A DNA stretch of 7,246 nucleotides from an uncultured Ruminococcus sp. (lineage in GTDB: Bacteria > Bacillota > Clostridia > Oscillospirales > Ruminococcaceae). The stretch lies in assembly GCA_947176565.1 (NCBI GenBank), contig CAMWRC010000055.1, positions 1 through 7,246 of the forward strand, in the 5' to 3' direction. Position numbers and translations under genes: made by a program. Of this stretch, positions 1 through 6,021 are shown piece by piece (position 1 is the stretch's first letter; each line of letters begins with the position of its first letter). A model generated the notes under the pieces. It searched no databases and had not been told where the DNA came from. It saw only the letters and a program-made list of their open reading frames with translations.

Positions 1-38
1 TGTAACTTTGGTGCAATTATGTAGAGTTTTCAACATAT

Positions 39-72
39 ACCAAGGCACTGCCGGTTACTGTAGTGCCTTGGT
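39..72. repeat. Perfect 11-bp inverted repeat after the rep transcript
   Basis: ACCAAGGCACT (39-49) and AGTGCCTTGGT (62-72) are exact reverse complements around a 12-nt loop. The hairpin lies just past the end of the 70-aa gene, so it would form at the 3' end of the leftward rep transcript. The leftward strand continues TATATGTTG rather than a U-run, so it is not a textbook intrinsic terminator. It may be an RNA 3' stabiliser, a weak terminator or a structural site in the single-stranded genome. Confidence 0.6.
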
Positions 73-80
73 TCAGGTGT

Positions 81-293
81 TTAGTCACCTCCCAACTTTA
101 GCAAATCCATAATATTATTAGTAACTTCAATAAACGTATCAAGACGCTGCAACGCGCAAATAAGTTCCACGCAGTCGGCAACGTCAATTCTGCGGAATCT
201 GATGTTGTTCTGAAGCTGATGAACTTCATGTTCCAGCTGAACGCGGTTGTTGTATATGTAGCTGCATAAAATCATCATTTCTTTTTGTGTCAT
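81..293 (-). CDS. Small helical protein downstream of Rep, function unknown
   Basis: This 70-aa protein starts MTQKEMMILC and ends MDLLKLGGD. I chose the ATG at 293 because GAGAGGTGA lies 4-5 nt upstream; that Shine-Dalgarno overlaps the TGA stop of Rep (298-300), so the two genes are probably translationally coupled. A longer frame back to 377 would lie inside rep and lacks this support. The sequence looks mostly helical. Residues 18-30 are rich in Glu, His, Gln and Asn, and the second half has alternating Leu/Ile/Val (VELICALQRL) suggestive of an amphipathic helix. There is no signal peptide or clear membrane segment. I do not recognise the family. Its place makes a role in replication or copy control plausible, but nothing in the sequence shows it. 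Confidence 0.7.
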   Translation of the reverse strand: MTQKEMMILCSYIYNNRVQLEHEVHQLQNNIRFRRIDVADCVELICALQRLDTFIEVTNNIMDLLKLGGD

Positions 294-297
294 ATAG

Positions 298-1776
298 TCA
301 CCTCTCTGAAAACGGCTGTCTGTATTCGTCAGGGTGTGTGAAACCATTGTATTTGTAGTAACTGTCAATAGCTTCAATAATAGCCTTTACAAGATTCTTT
401 ATCTGTTTTTCAACGGTTTTACGGTTCTTATTGCTGACATTGTATGGAACTGCAGAAGATATTTTGTATGGATATTTACCGGAACTGAAAAGAAATGAAT
501 CATCTGTGTAGCAGTCATAACAAAGATAACTGATATGTGCATATCCGTCAATCAGACTGACCTTGATAGGGATTCGTCGGCGAATCTGCCAGAACATATC
601 GTCACTTATGAGGTTTGGACACTTCTTGTATGCTTCATACCAGTCTTTTTCGGAACAGCTTGACTTTTTAAGAGCTTTCCGAACGTCCTGACTAAGCTGA
701 GAATTTTCCTCGGCATACTTTATCCACATACTATAGATGAAATCTTCAAGCGTTACAGCGGAAGCAAAAATGACATAATTCGCGAAATATGGCTTGTCAT
801 TGTTTCGGGAGTTTACAAAGACACATCTGCCCGGCTCAAATATATTGCAGAACTCTTTAGCACTGAACGCCGCAGAAGCTTCGCCAAATAATGAAACACG
901 TTCACCCTGATAATTTCCGGCAAAGTCAAAAGTTTTTCCTGCACCTTTGGCAGAAACATTGTGAATGCCGTGGCAATCTGCAAATTCAGATGCAAGTGCA
1001 TCACATAACTGTGTCTTTCCCGTTCCGCTTGAACCCTCGATATATATTAGAGTACGTGAACAGGGATTTTTTTCATAGAACCGCTTGACAGACATAAGCC
1101 AGAACGCAAGGGCACGCTCATACATAGGATAATCAACAAGAAAGTCTGATGCACCGAATCCGACATTCTCATTATCAGATTCATAGATTTCACTGACATC
1201 AAGCGGCATCATATACCCATGCATAATCTGAGTTGCATAAAAGTCCTTGACTTTCTTCTGGTCTTTCTTGTCCTTGCGCGTTCCCCTGTTAACCATGGCT
1301 TTTTTGAAATCTTCAAGAGTTATCGGAACTTCCATTCCGTCCTCGTCGTACTTCCAACCGTGAACCTCTAAAGCATCATAAAGTGTTTTCTGCTCGTTCA
1401 GCGCACTTTCGGACACATGAATCAGATAACGGCAGGCATCATGATAGCTTTTACAAGGCTCACAGTTCTTTAAAGAACTTGCAAGAAATATCTTGACTGC
1501 TGCGGTGTGTGTATGATTATCCTTAAAATAAGCTACCATATGAACGTGCAGACCTTTCGGAAGTCCCTCGCCCTCAATAATATCGCTGTCATGGAAAATA
1601 TAGAAAATACTGCGAAGTTCCTCATTAAAAAAGATGTCATGAATTTCATTGACAACCTTTTCACGCCATTCAGATTCAGTAATGCTGCTTGTGACGTTTC
1701 CGTCCTTGTCGTGTGTTTCATAGCTGTAACTGCGCTGTACAGCAAAAGTATAATGACGTCTTTCTTTTTTCTTCAT
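298..1776 (-). CDS. rep: Rolling-circle replication initiator, HUH (Rep_2-like) plus SF3-type helicase domain
   Basis: This 492-aa protein should nick the replication origin and unwind the duplex. N-terminal HUH endonuclease motifs are visible: HDSD (62-65), the metal-binding HVH (77-79, in GLHVHMVAYF) and RYLIH (116-120), whose Tyr117 is the likely catalytic tyrosine. The order and spacing resemble pMV158 RepB. After a Lys-rich linker (166-176), residues 240-340 form a P-loop NTPase: Walker A GSSGTGKT (248-255), a Walker B-like segment RVSLFGEA (293-300) and a motif C-like strand YVIFASA (334-340). That is the arrangement of the superfamily 3-like helicase in CRESS-type Reps. About 150 C-terminal residues are unassigned. 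The ATG has GGAG 10 nt upstream. The candidate origin lies just upstream and a promoter sits at 1806-1835. The family call is strong; origin and nick site are inferred. Confidence 0.93.
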   Translation of the reverse strand: MKKKERRHYTFAVQRSYSYETHDKDGNVTSSITESEWREKVVNEIHDIFFNEELRSIFYIFHDSDIIEGEGLPKGLHVHMVAYFKDNHTHTAAVKIFLASSLKNCEPCKSYHDACRYLIHVSESALNEQKTLYDALEVHGWKYDEDGMEVPITLEDFKKAMVNRGTRKDKKDQKKVKDFYATQIMHGYMMPLDVSEIYESDNENVGFGASDFLVDYPMYERALAFWLMSVKRFYEKNPCSRTLIYIEGSSGTGKTQLCDALASEFADCHGIHNVSAKGAGKTFDFAGNYQGERVSLFGEASAAFSAKEFCNIFEPGRCVFVNSRNNDKPYFANYVIFASAVTLEDFIYSMWIKYAEENSQLSQDVRKALKKSSCSEKDWYEAYKKCPNLISDDMFWQIRRRIPIKVSLIDGYAHISYLCYDCYTDDSFLFSSGKYPYKISSAVPYNVSNKNRKTVEKQIKNLVKAIIEAIDSYYKYNGFTHPDEYRQPFSER

Positions 1777-1805
1777 AAAAAATCAACTCCAGCTATAATT
1801 AATTT

Positions 1806-1835
1806 AATATATATGTATAATTTACATATTTTCAA
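1806..1835 (-). promoter_or_regulatory. Probable rep promoter with overlapping dyad
   Basis: Read on the minus strand, TTGAAA (1835-1830) is followed 16 nt later by TATATA (1813-1808), or 18 nt later by TATATT (1811-1806). A perfect 7-bp inverted repeat, ATATGTA (1811-1817) and TACATAT (1823-1829), overlaps the -10 region and spacer. It is the natural place for an autoregulator such as Rep or the 70-aa protein to act. The region is very AT-rich, so chance matches are likelier than usual. Confidence 0.5.
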
Positions 1836-1885
1836 ATATTTTTATTTTCGTCATTTTCTTTAACAATATATCAAAAATGACACTA

Positions 1886-1918
1886 AAAATTACCTATAGC
1901 CATATCATAGGTAATTTT
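1886..1918. repeat. Perfect 12-bp inverted repeat in the origin region
   Basis: AAAATTACCTAT (1886-1897) and ATAGGTAATTTT (1907-1918) are exact reverse complements with a 9-nt loop. It lies between the GC-rich origin block and the rep promoter. On the leftward strand the stem is followed by only a short T-run (TTTTTAG) and has few GC pairs, so an origin-associated hairpin is likelier than a terminator. Confidence 0.6.
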
Positions 1919-1921
1919 GAA

Positions 1922-1985
1922 TCCGTCAAACCGGCGTGGGGAAACCGGCTATTTATCGCGCCGGACGGAGTATGGCGCGCGCGCG
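1922..1985 (-). other. Candidate double-strand (rolling-circle) origin with nick loop and two iterons
   Basis: This GC-rich block in an AT-rich intergenic region, read on the minus strand, contains hairpin CGCGCC / loop ATACTCCGTCC / GGCGCG (1979-1957). The loop carries TACTCCG, one base from the pMV158-family nick sequence TACTACG/AC, which also sits in a hairpin loop. Downstream of it on that strand are two direct copies of GCCGGTTT (1949-1942 and 1935-1928), 14 nt apart, resembling Rep-binding repeats. The order nick hairpin, iterons, rep promoter, rep gene matches pMV158-type plasmids. Alternative pairings exist (for example CCGGCG 1931-1936 with CGCCGG 1959-1964). Site assignment is by analogy. 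Confidence 0.55.
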
Positions 1986-1993
1986 TAAAGAAT

Positions 1994-2005
1994 TGCACAA
2001 GTGCA
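1994..2005. repeat. Short dyad TGCAC-AA-GTGCA
   Basis: TGCAC (1994-1998) and GTGCA (2001-2005) form a compact dyad with a 2-nt centre, next to the GC-rich origin block. It looks like a protein-binding half-site pair rather than an RNA hairpin. No partner is identifiable. Confidence 0.35.
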
Positions 2006-2102
2006 TTTAGTGTGCTGAAAAAAATCTGTGAAAATTATGTGTGTAAAAATAAGAAACAAAATATTTTTAATGCCGTTTATTATGCATATTGACGAATTGA
2101 AT

Positions 2103-2120
2103 GCAGAATTGAAATTCTGT
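2103..2120. repeat. Small AT-rich hairpin upstream of the strong hairpin
   Basis: CAGAATT (2104-2110) and AATTCTG (2113-2119) are perfectly complementary around a 2-nt centre, with a possible G-T closing pair outside. It stands seven nucleotides from the much stronger 2127-2163 hairpin and may be part of the same structured signal. Confidence 0.4.
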
Positions 2121-2126
2121 CCAAGT

Positions 2127-2163
2127 GTTCGCAGGGGTTCCCAAAGGGAACCCCTTTGCGAAC
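2127..2163. repeat. Strong 16-bp hairpin after the assembly ATPase gene; packaging-signal candidate
   Basis: GTTCGCA plus GGGGTTCCC (2127-2142) pairs with GGGAACCCC plus TGCGAAC (2146-2154 and 2157-2163), with an AAA loop and a two-T bulge at 2155-2156. The stem begins in the TAG stop of the assembly ATPase gene. No T-run follows in either direction, which argues against an intrinsic terminator. In Ff phages the packaging signal is an imperfect hairpin in the intergenic region between the last morphogenesis gene and the origin, the same position as here. This could therefore be the packaging signal; that is inference from position and shape. Confidence 0.5.
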
Positions 2164-3002
2164 TACTTCTTGGATTCTGAATTTTCAATAACTGTCATTA
2201 AATTATTGAGCTGTTCAGACGATTCCTTGAATCCTGATTTAGTAAGGCTGCATATAGTCTTGTAACTGTCGAACATGGAACGAATTTCGTTATCATGAAC
2301 GAAGAAGAAGAATTTTCTAAGCTTACGTTCTTTAAGATTCCCCTGTTCATCAAGTATCGGCTTGTAAACTCTAACAAAGGTCAGACAGCCGAAGATAGTA
2401 AAAGGATAGTACATCAGGTATGTATTTTCTCTAATAGGCTTTGCAACTCTTGTAAAAACTTGGCTTGTTGCAAGAATGCAGCGTCTGACTTTTCTCTGCT
2501 GGGTGATGACGGTGAGCATATCAGGCGGAAAATTCTTGCTCTGGTTGCTGCTGAACCAGTTATGAATCTCGTCAATACAATCAAGCTCACCATAAATTCC
2601 GTTTGTATCAAGTGTAAGTTCCTCCCAGCTCGTCAGATCGTAGTCCTGCATAGTACACGAGAAGTTACTACGAACTTTAAGACGAGGATAAATTGTTTTG
2701 TATTTGCGTACAAGATAAGCCATTAAAGTGGTCTTGCCGCTCCCCTGTTCCCCGCATAAAAGGTGCATTCCGTATTCTTGAAACGTGTTCGGGTCGATAG
2801 TCATAAAGTCGTAGGCGAACTGTTTAGGAAAATCAATAAATAATCTTCTTAATATTCCATGTTCTTTAAATTTCTGACGTTCATCTTTAATTCGTTTAAC
2901 ACCCTTTTTTCGATAGTACAGGCAGAAACAAACAGTAGTAAAAACAAAAGGAGAGACTGCACAGGCAGTAATAAAAGCAAGTTTAAAAAGTAAGTTCCAC
3001 AT
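2163..3002 (-). CDS. Zot/pI-like virion assembly ATPase
   Basis: This 279-aa inner-membrane ATPase should power assembly and extrusion of the filament. A hydrophobic segment at residues 5-29 is followed by basic RKKGVKR, predicting an N-terminal anchor with the ATPase in the cytoplasm. Walker A is GEQGSGKT (84-91), Walker B is ELDCIDE (139-145), and TQQRKVRRCILATSQVF (168-184, QQR then ATSQ) matches the sensor region of Zot/FtsK-like ATPases. pI of Ff phages has its membrane segment after the ATPase and a periplasmic tail that contacts a secretin. Here the anchor comes first and no secretin gene exists, fitting a host without an outer membrane. The ATG lies 1 nt after the stop of the 84-aa gene, with GGGGG about 6 nt upstream. 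Confidence 0.9.
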   Translation of the reverse strand: MWNLLFKLAFITACAVSPFVFTTVCFCLYYRKKGVKRIKDERQKFKEHGILRRLFIDFPKQFAYDFMTIDPNTFQEYGMHLLCGEQGSGKTTLMAYLVRKYKTIYPRLKVRSNFSCTMQDYDLTSWEELTLDTNGIYGELDCIDEIHNWFSSNQSKNFPPDMLTVITQQRKVRRCILATSQVFTRVAKPIRENTYLMYYPFTIFGCLTFVRVYKPILDEQGNLKERKLRKFFFFVHDNEIRSMFDSYKTICSLTKSGFKESSEQLNNLMTVIENSESKK

Positions 3003-3003
3003 A

Positions 3004-3258
3004 TTAAGCCCCCATTGTCGGTATAAATGACTTGATTCTGATAATCAATGCCCATGAAATTTTAAAAACAGAGATTGCAAGAGATGAAACAAGTATCGGC
3101 ATCAAAGCATTTATCGGAAGAATGTAGCCGACATTGGAAAGAAATGTATCAATTCCATCAAAAACATTATCAGGAAGAGAAAAATTAATCTTCGGCAGTG
3201 CTTTTACAAGCATAAGCGGCAAATAAAACAGAATATTTAAAATCATATCAGTTATCAT
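3004..3258 (-). CDS. Small two-helix membrane protein, probable pVI-like minor coat protein
   Basis: The 84-aa product has hydrophobic stretches at about 5-20 and 44-72, joined by a polar, acidic loop (PDNVFDGID), and a basic patch near the end (IRIKS). AGGAGG (3268-3273) lies 9 nt before the ATG inside the end of the adsorption gene, and the ATG overlaps that gene's stop as ATGA, so translation is coupled. In inoviruses the gene between the pIII-like protein and the pI/Zot ATPase normally encodes the pVI-type tip protein. Size, hydrophobicity and position all fit; the assignment is by synteny, since I see no diagnostic motif. Confidence 0.7.
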   Translation of the reverse strand: MITDMILNILFYLPLMLVKALPKINFSLPDNVFDGIDTFLSNVGYILPINALMPILVSSLAISVFKISWALIIRIKSFIPTMGA

Positions 3259-4865
3259 GAATTGAATCCTCCTATAATTCCGGGAATACGTTTAATCAGT
3301 TTCTGAACATAGAAATAATACGAAACTACAATAATAATTCCGTCTATAACAGGCTTGTAAGTATCGTATAAAGACCAGTCAACAAAATTTATCTCTTTTC
3401 CGTAAATGGTAATAGTGTTATCTGGTGGAGAATCAGAAAAATCAGCTGTAATAACAATGTTACCAAGTTCAATTATCTGATGTACAAAATCAAATTTGGT
3501 TTCAATTACTTCCTGAAGCTCGATAAACAGATTGTCTGAGGGCTTGAAAAGATATTCAATACCCTCAATAAAACCATTTTTAATATTGGTAATAGCGTTC
3601 AGGATATTAGTAAGTATACTGTTACTGATTCCGGTATCATCAGACGAAGAACCGCCACCGCCTGAATCATCAGGCTCTTTGTCCTTAGTAATAGTGATGT
3701 AATTGTATGAATTATTGTTTATTTCGGTCATGGAATCGCCCGGTGCAGGCTGGTTGCTGTAAAAATCGCGATAGCTGTTAAGTATCTTATTGACAGCTGA
3801 ATCAATAGCAACATCAAAGTCAAAATTATTGTTATTAATAACAGTATTTGCGGAAAATTTATTGTCAATATTAAAAGCCGGAGGAAGTCCGTATTCTGTG
3901 CCAAAGAAAGTCTGCGTAAACTGCTTGTTAATCATTTCATTATTGCAGACAAAATAGCTTGTAAAATATCCAATATTAAAAAAACTGCTTGAAGTACCTC
4001 CTGCAGAGTTTTTATAACGGTAATTAAAAGTTGAATTTAAAAAACTTGAATAACCAGTAGAGTTATCATAAATACCATTTAAATTAAAATCAATTGAATT
4101 TGTTTCAGAAAGACCATAATAAAGCCACCCTGTTTTTCGAGAACCATTAACATAATAGATAATATCTAAACGAAGATTACAGGCAATTTTGCTACGATAG
4201 TTAAAATCGGTATAAATAGTAACCTTTGTAATACAGCAAGGAAAAGAATAGGAAACCGTAAGTCCTGAAAGTTTATCTGTAACCGATGCACTGACATTAC
4301 CATAGCAGTCATCTTCTGTAACTTTGGAAGAAGCGACTGTAGTATAAGGGGCATTAATATCAACCTGTATAAGCTTCTCTGAGGGTGTAGAATCATCATA
4401 AGGAGTTTCAATGATGTGTATCTTACCAGAAACGTGATAGATTTCATCAATCTTACTTTCGGTAATATTTCCGTCATCATCTTTTACAACATTGCGGTTG
4501 TAGGACTCCTTAAACAGATGACTTAAGTCCTGCATATTGTAAGAGACATTTTCTACAGGCTGATAACGGGTGTTCTGATTAAGATAGTAGTCATATATGC
4601 CGCCTAAATTCGGAATACCGAGAGAATCGCGGACATAATCCGTATTCTTCCACATAAGATTCATAACAGAAACCGGAATACTGGCAAATTTCTTTTCTTT
4701 GGCTAAGTCATATATTTCATCAACAGTGTAACCGAACTCTGAAAGCTGAGTTTTAAAAGATTCAGCGATTTCTTCAAGAGAAGCAGCATAACAACAAAGT
4801 GTAAAATTTATCATCAAAAAACAGGAAGTTAAGACGCTGATGAAAGCGAGTATAAACTTTTTCAT
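3255..4865 (-). CDS. pIII-like adsorption (minor coat) protein
   Basis: This 536-aa secreted tip protein probably binds the host and anchors the end of the filament. I start it at the ATG at 4865, with AAAGGAG 6 nt upstream, because it opens with a typical signal peptide: MKK, a hydrophobic core to about residue 25, and likely cleavage in CYAAS (25-29). An upstream in-frame ATG at 4871 overlaps the Shine-Dalgarno. The frame also runs open to 5192, but that part is antisense-like sequence through the coat gene. The ectodomain is polar, Asn/Ser/Tyr-rich, with cysteines at 187, 210, 211, 229 and 307 that could form disulfides. A glycine-rich linker, SGGGGSSSDD (401-410), separates a C-terminal domain, and a hydrophobic segment (505-521) followed by QKLIKR anchors it. 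This is the layout of pIII. The receptor is unknown. Confidence 0.85.
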   Translation of the reverse strand: MKKFILAFISVLTSCFLMINFTLCCYAASLEEIAESFKTQLSEFGYTVDEIYDLAKEKKFASIPVSVMNLMWKNTDYVRDSLGIPNLGGIYDYYLNQNTRYQPVENVSYNMQDLSHLFKESYNRNVVKDDDGNITESKIDEIYHVSGKIHIIETPYDDSTPSEKLIQVDINAPYTTVASSKVTEDDCYGNVSASVTDKLSGLTVSYSFPCCITKVTIYTDFNYRSKIACNLRLDIIYYVNGSRKTGWLYYGLSETNSIDFNLNGIYDNSTGYSSFLNSTFNYRYKNSAGGTSSSFFNIGYFTSYFVCNNEMINKQFTQTFFGTEYGLPPAFNIDNKFSANTVINNNNFDFDVAIDSAVNKILNSYRDFYSNQPAPGDSMTEINNNSYNYITITKDKEPDDSGGGGSSSDDTGISNSILTNILNAITNIKNGFIEGIEYLFKPSDNLFIELQEVIETKFDFVHQIIELGNIVITADFSDSPPDNTITIYGKEINFVDWSLYDTYKPVIDGIIIVVSYYFYVQKLIKRIPGIIGGFNS

Positions 4866-4889
4866 ATACATCTCCTTTACAAATAGTAT

Positions 4890-4929
4890 AAAAAAAGGAG
4901 AAATTCCTAAGAACTCCCCCCTTTTTTTT
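4890..4929 (-). terminator. Intrinsic terminator between major coat and adsorption genes
   Basis: On the minus strand a run of A and six G (4929-4915) with GAGTTC pairs with GAATTTCTCC and an eight-T run (4906-4890) around the loop TTAG. Several pairs are G-U. Position directly after the major coat gene is the classic one for filamentous phages, where a terminator after gene VIII keeps coat mRNA far above that of the distal minor-protein genes. Read-through would supply the adsorption, pVI-like and ATPase genes. A-runs on the other side could make it act in both directions. Confidence 0.75.
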
Positions 4930-4935
4930 AAAAAA

Positions 4936-5127
4936 TCAAGCACCTTTAATATTTCCCTTAACGAATCCCCAGCCCTTGCGGAATCCGATAAAGCCAACAA
5001 CAGCCGGACCAACAATCGGAAGAAGGGACTTAATTTCACTAAGACCGTCAAGCAACATATCCGAGGTAATGCTGTTCCAGCCGGCAGCAGCTTCGGCAGC
5101 CATAGGAAGAAGAGAAGCAAATAACAT
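4936..5127 (-). CDS. Major coat protein (pVIII-like)
   Basis: The 63-aa product has the pVIII layout. Residues 12-31 carry the acidic residues (E12, D23, D27, E31), a hydrophobic helix spans about 34-49 (LLPIVGPAVVGFIGF), and a basic C-terminus (R50, K51, K57, K61) would face the DNA inside the filament. The leader is unusual: MLFASLLPMAAEA has no Lys or Arg and is very short, so either it is a minimal signal with cleavage near AEA or AAA, or it is not cleaved. The ATG at 5127 has AGGTGG 7 nt upstream; the internal Met9 has no ribosome binding site. The terminator just downstream fits a highly expressed gene. Confidence 0.85.
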   Translation of the reverse strand: MLFASLLPMAAEAAAGWNSITSDMLLDGLSEIKSLLPIVGPAVVGFIGFRKGWGFVKGNIKGA

Positions 5128-5152
5128 AATTTCACCACCTTTCTATTTACTA

Positions 5153-5416
5153 TCAAAAGAACATATTGAGAAGTCGATATAATACTTTGCATACAGAAAA
5201 GAAAAAGAAAACAAGTATAAATGAACAGCCAAGATAAAGAAAAGTGTTAAGCAAATCAACATCTATTTCAGCAAGTGCCGATAAATCAGCAGTTGAAACA
5301 GTTGTTGTTTCAGTTACTTCAATTTCTCCGATTACTGGGAAAGTTTCAAATTCAGTAATTATTTCTGTAGTATTGGATTCTGTCTCAATAACAGTAATTG
5401 CAGTTGTAACTTCCAT
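5153..5416 (-). CDS. Thr/Glu-rich single-pass membrane protein, possible minor coat protein
   Basis: This 87-aa product has a long acidic, threonine-rich N-terminal half (13 Asp/Glu and many TT/TE pairs in the first 54 residues, no Lys or Arg), a hydrophobic helix at about 56-76 with an unusual FFFF run, and a short basic tail (K77, R81). This mirrors the coat protein's charge pattern and predicts the N-terminus outside. The ATG lies 2 nt after the stop of the 119-aa gene with no recognisable Shine-Dalgarno, so it probably depends on reinitiation by ribosomes finishing that gene. Position before the major coat gene suggests a pVII/pIX-type tip protein. The Thr-rich part could be glycosylated or surface exposed. 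Function is inferred from context only. Confidence 0.65.
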   Translation of the reverse strand: MEVTTAITVIETESNTTEIITEFETFPVIGEIEVTETTTVSTADLSALAEIDVDLLNTFLYLGCSFILVFFFFSVCKVLYRLLNMFF

Positions 5417-5418
5417 TG

Positions 5419-5778
5419 TTAAGTAAGTGTATAGCCGACAATGGCATTTTCTTTGAAATCTCCAGACCCTACAGCATAAACAACAGGCTCAACTTCTTTG
5501 TCAACAAAACTTTTAAGAAATTCAAAAAGCTGAGTTTCAAGCTTTTGACGCTCTGCTTGATTTTCCGGAAGCTGAGGAGCTGAATATATCTTGTAGTAGT
5601 TCAGAAGATAAAGCGTTTTTATTTTTGATATTGATACATCAACTCCTACAGAATTTCCGAGCGATTCGTCTGTAAGGAAGCGGAACACGACATTACTCCA
5701 GTAAATTTCTTTATCGTCTTTTGATTCAGGCGGTGTAAAGTAGCCATTCTTAATTTTAAATCCAATCAACTTAAACAT
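5419..5778 (-). CDS. Unknown 119-aa protein, possible ssDNA-binding (gene V-like) protein
   Basis: This soluble protein has no signal peptide or membrane helix. Residues 1-50 look strand-rich (FKLIGFKIK, IYWSNVVFRFL, VGVDVSI), with aromatic and basic residues of the kind seen in OB-type nucleic-acid binders. Residues 66-95 look helical and charged (AERQKLETQLFEFLKSF), and the end is again strand-like. Inoviruses need an abundant ssDNA-binding protein, and among the unassigned genes this one has the best size and soluble character. AGGAGG lies 7 nt before the ATG and directly abuts repeat copy A, a candidate pseudoknot operator. I do not recognise a family, so the role is inference. Confidence 0.7.
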   Translation of the reverse strand: MFKLIGFKIKNGYFTPPESKDDKEIYWSNVVFRFLTDESLGNSVGVDVSISKIKTLYLLNYYKIYSAPQLPENQAERQKLETQLFEFLKSFVDKEVEPVVYAVGSGDFKENAIVGYTLT

Positions 5779-5786
5779 TTTTAATC

Positions 5787-5819
5787 CTCCTGCCCTGTCG
5801 GCTTATGGGCTTGCCGTAT
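5787..5819 (-). promoter_or_regulatory. Repeat copy A: candidate pseudoknot translational operator
   Basis: On the mRNA strand the order is CGGC (5816-5813), AA, GCCC (5810-5807), ATAA, GCCG (5802-5799), ACA, GGGC (5795-5792), then AGGAGG (5791-5786). CGGC pairs with GCCG and GCCC with GGGC in interleaved order, as in an H-type pseudoknot, with the second stem touching the Shine-Dalgarno of the 119-aa gene. It shares 18 identical bases, CTCCTGCCCTGTCGGCTT on the plus strand, with copies B and C. Confidence 0.6.
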
Positions 5820-5828
5820 TTATTATGA

Positions 5829-6020
5829 TTATTTTAAATCATTATCTTCCTGAGAAATGATTGTCTTTTCGCTTTCAGTTTGTTTATCTGTTTCATCGTC
5901 TTGAAAAAATATATGCTCTTTTGAAAATATACGATTAAAAAAAAATTTATCAACAATCATAGTAGCAAAAAGAGAAATAACAAATGATACAAATAAAGAA
6001 TGTTGTCTAACAAATTCCAT
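5829..6020 (-). CDS. Small single-pass membrane protein, function unknown
   Basis: The 63-aa product has one hydrophobic segment (about 9-23, FVSFVISLFATMIV) followed by a basic/aromatic stretch (DKFFFNRIFSK) and a strongly polar, acidic tail (DDETDKQTESEK). The ATG is one base after the stop of the 107-aa gene. Its AGGAGG (6027-6032) lies inside that gene's last codons and abuts repeat copy B. Charge distribution predicts the polar tail in the cytoplasm. I do not recognise it. In an inovirus early region it could be a minor virion protein, an assembly helper or a superinfection factor. Confidence 0.65.
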   Translation of the reverse strand: MEFVRQHSLFVSFVISLFATMIVDKFFFNRIFSKEHIFFQDDETDKQTESEKTIISQEDNDLK

Positions 6021-6021
6021 T

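Noticed and set aside
294..377. Longer start at 377 for the 70-aa gene
   Set aside because: The extra part overlaps the end of rep and the Shine-Dalgarno fits the ATG at 293.
1507..1863. 118-aa frame on the plus strand
   Set aside because: It lies antisense to the start of rep and runs into its AT-rich promoter; no ribosome binding site is seen.
1975..1985. Alternating GCGCGCGCGCG as a Z-DNA signal
   Set aside because: Too short to argue for; part of it is better explained as an arm of the origin hairpin.
2127..2163. Strong hairpin as an intrinsic terminator
   Set aside because: No T-run follows the stem on either strand.
2295..2726. 143-aa frame on the plus strand
   Set aside because: It is the antisense of the assembly ATPase gene, with no promoter and a Cys-rich composition typical of a shadow frame.
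4866..5192. N-terminal extension of the adsorption protein to an ATG at 5192
   Set aside because: It would run through the whole major coat gene in another frame; the ATG at 4865 has a Shine-Dalgarno and a signal peptide.
5244..5426. 60-aa Ser/Val-rich frame on the plus strand
   Set aside because: It is the complement of the Thr/Glu-rich gene, whose repeated codons automatically give a regular antisense frame.
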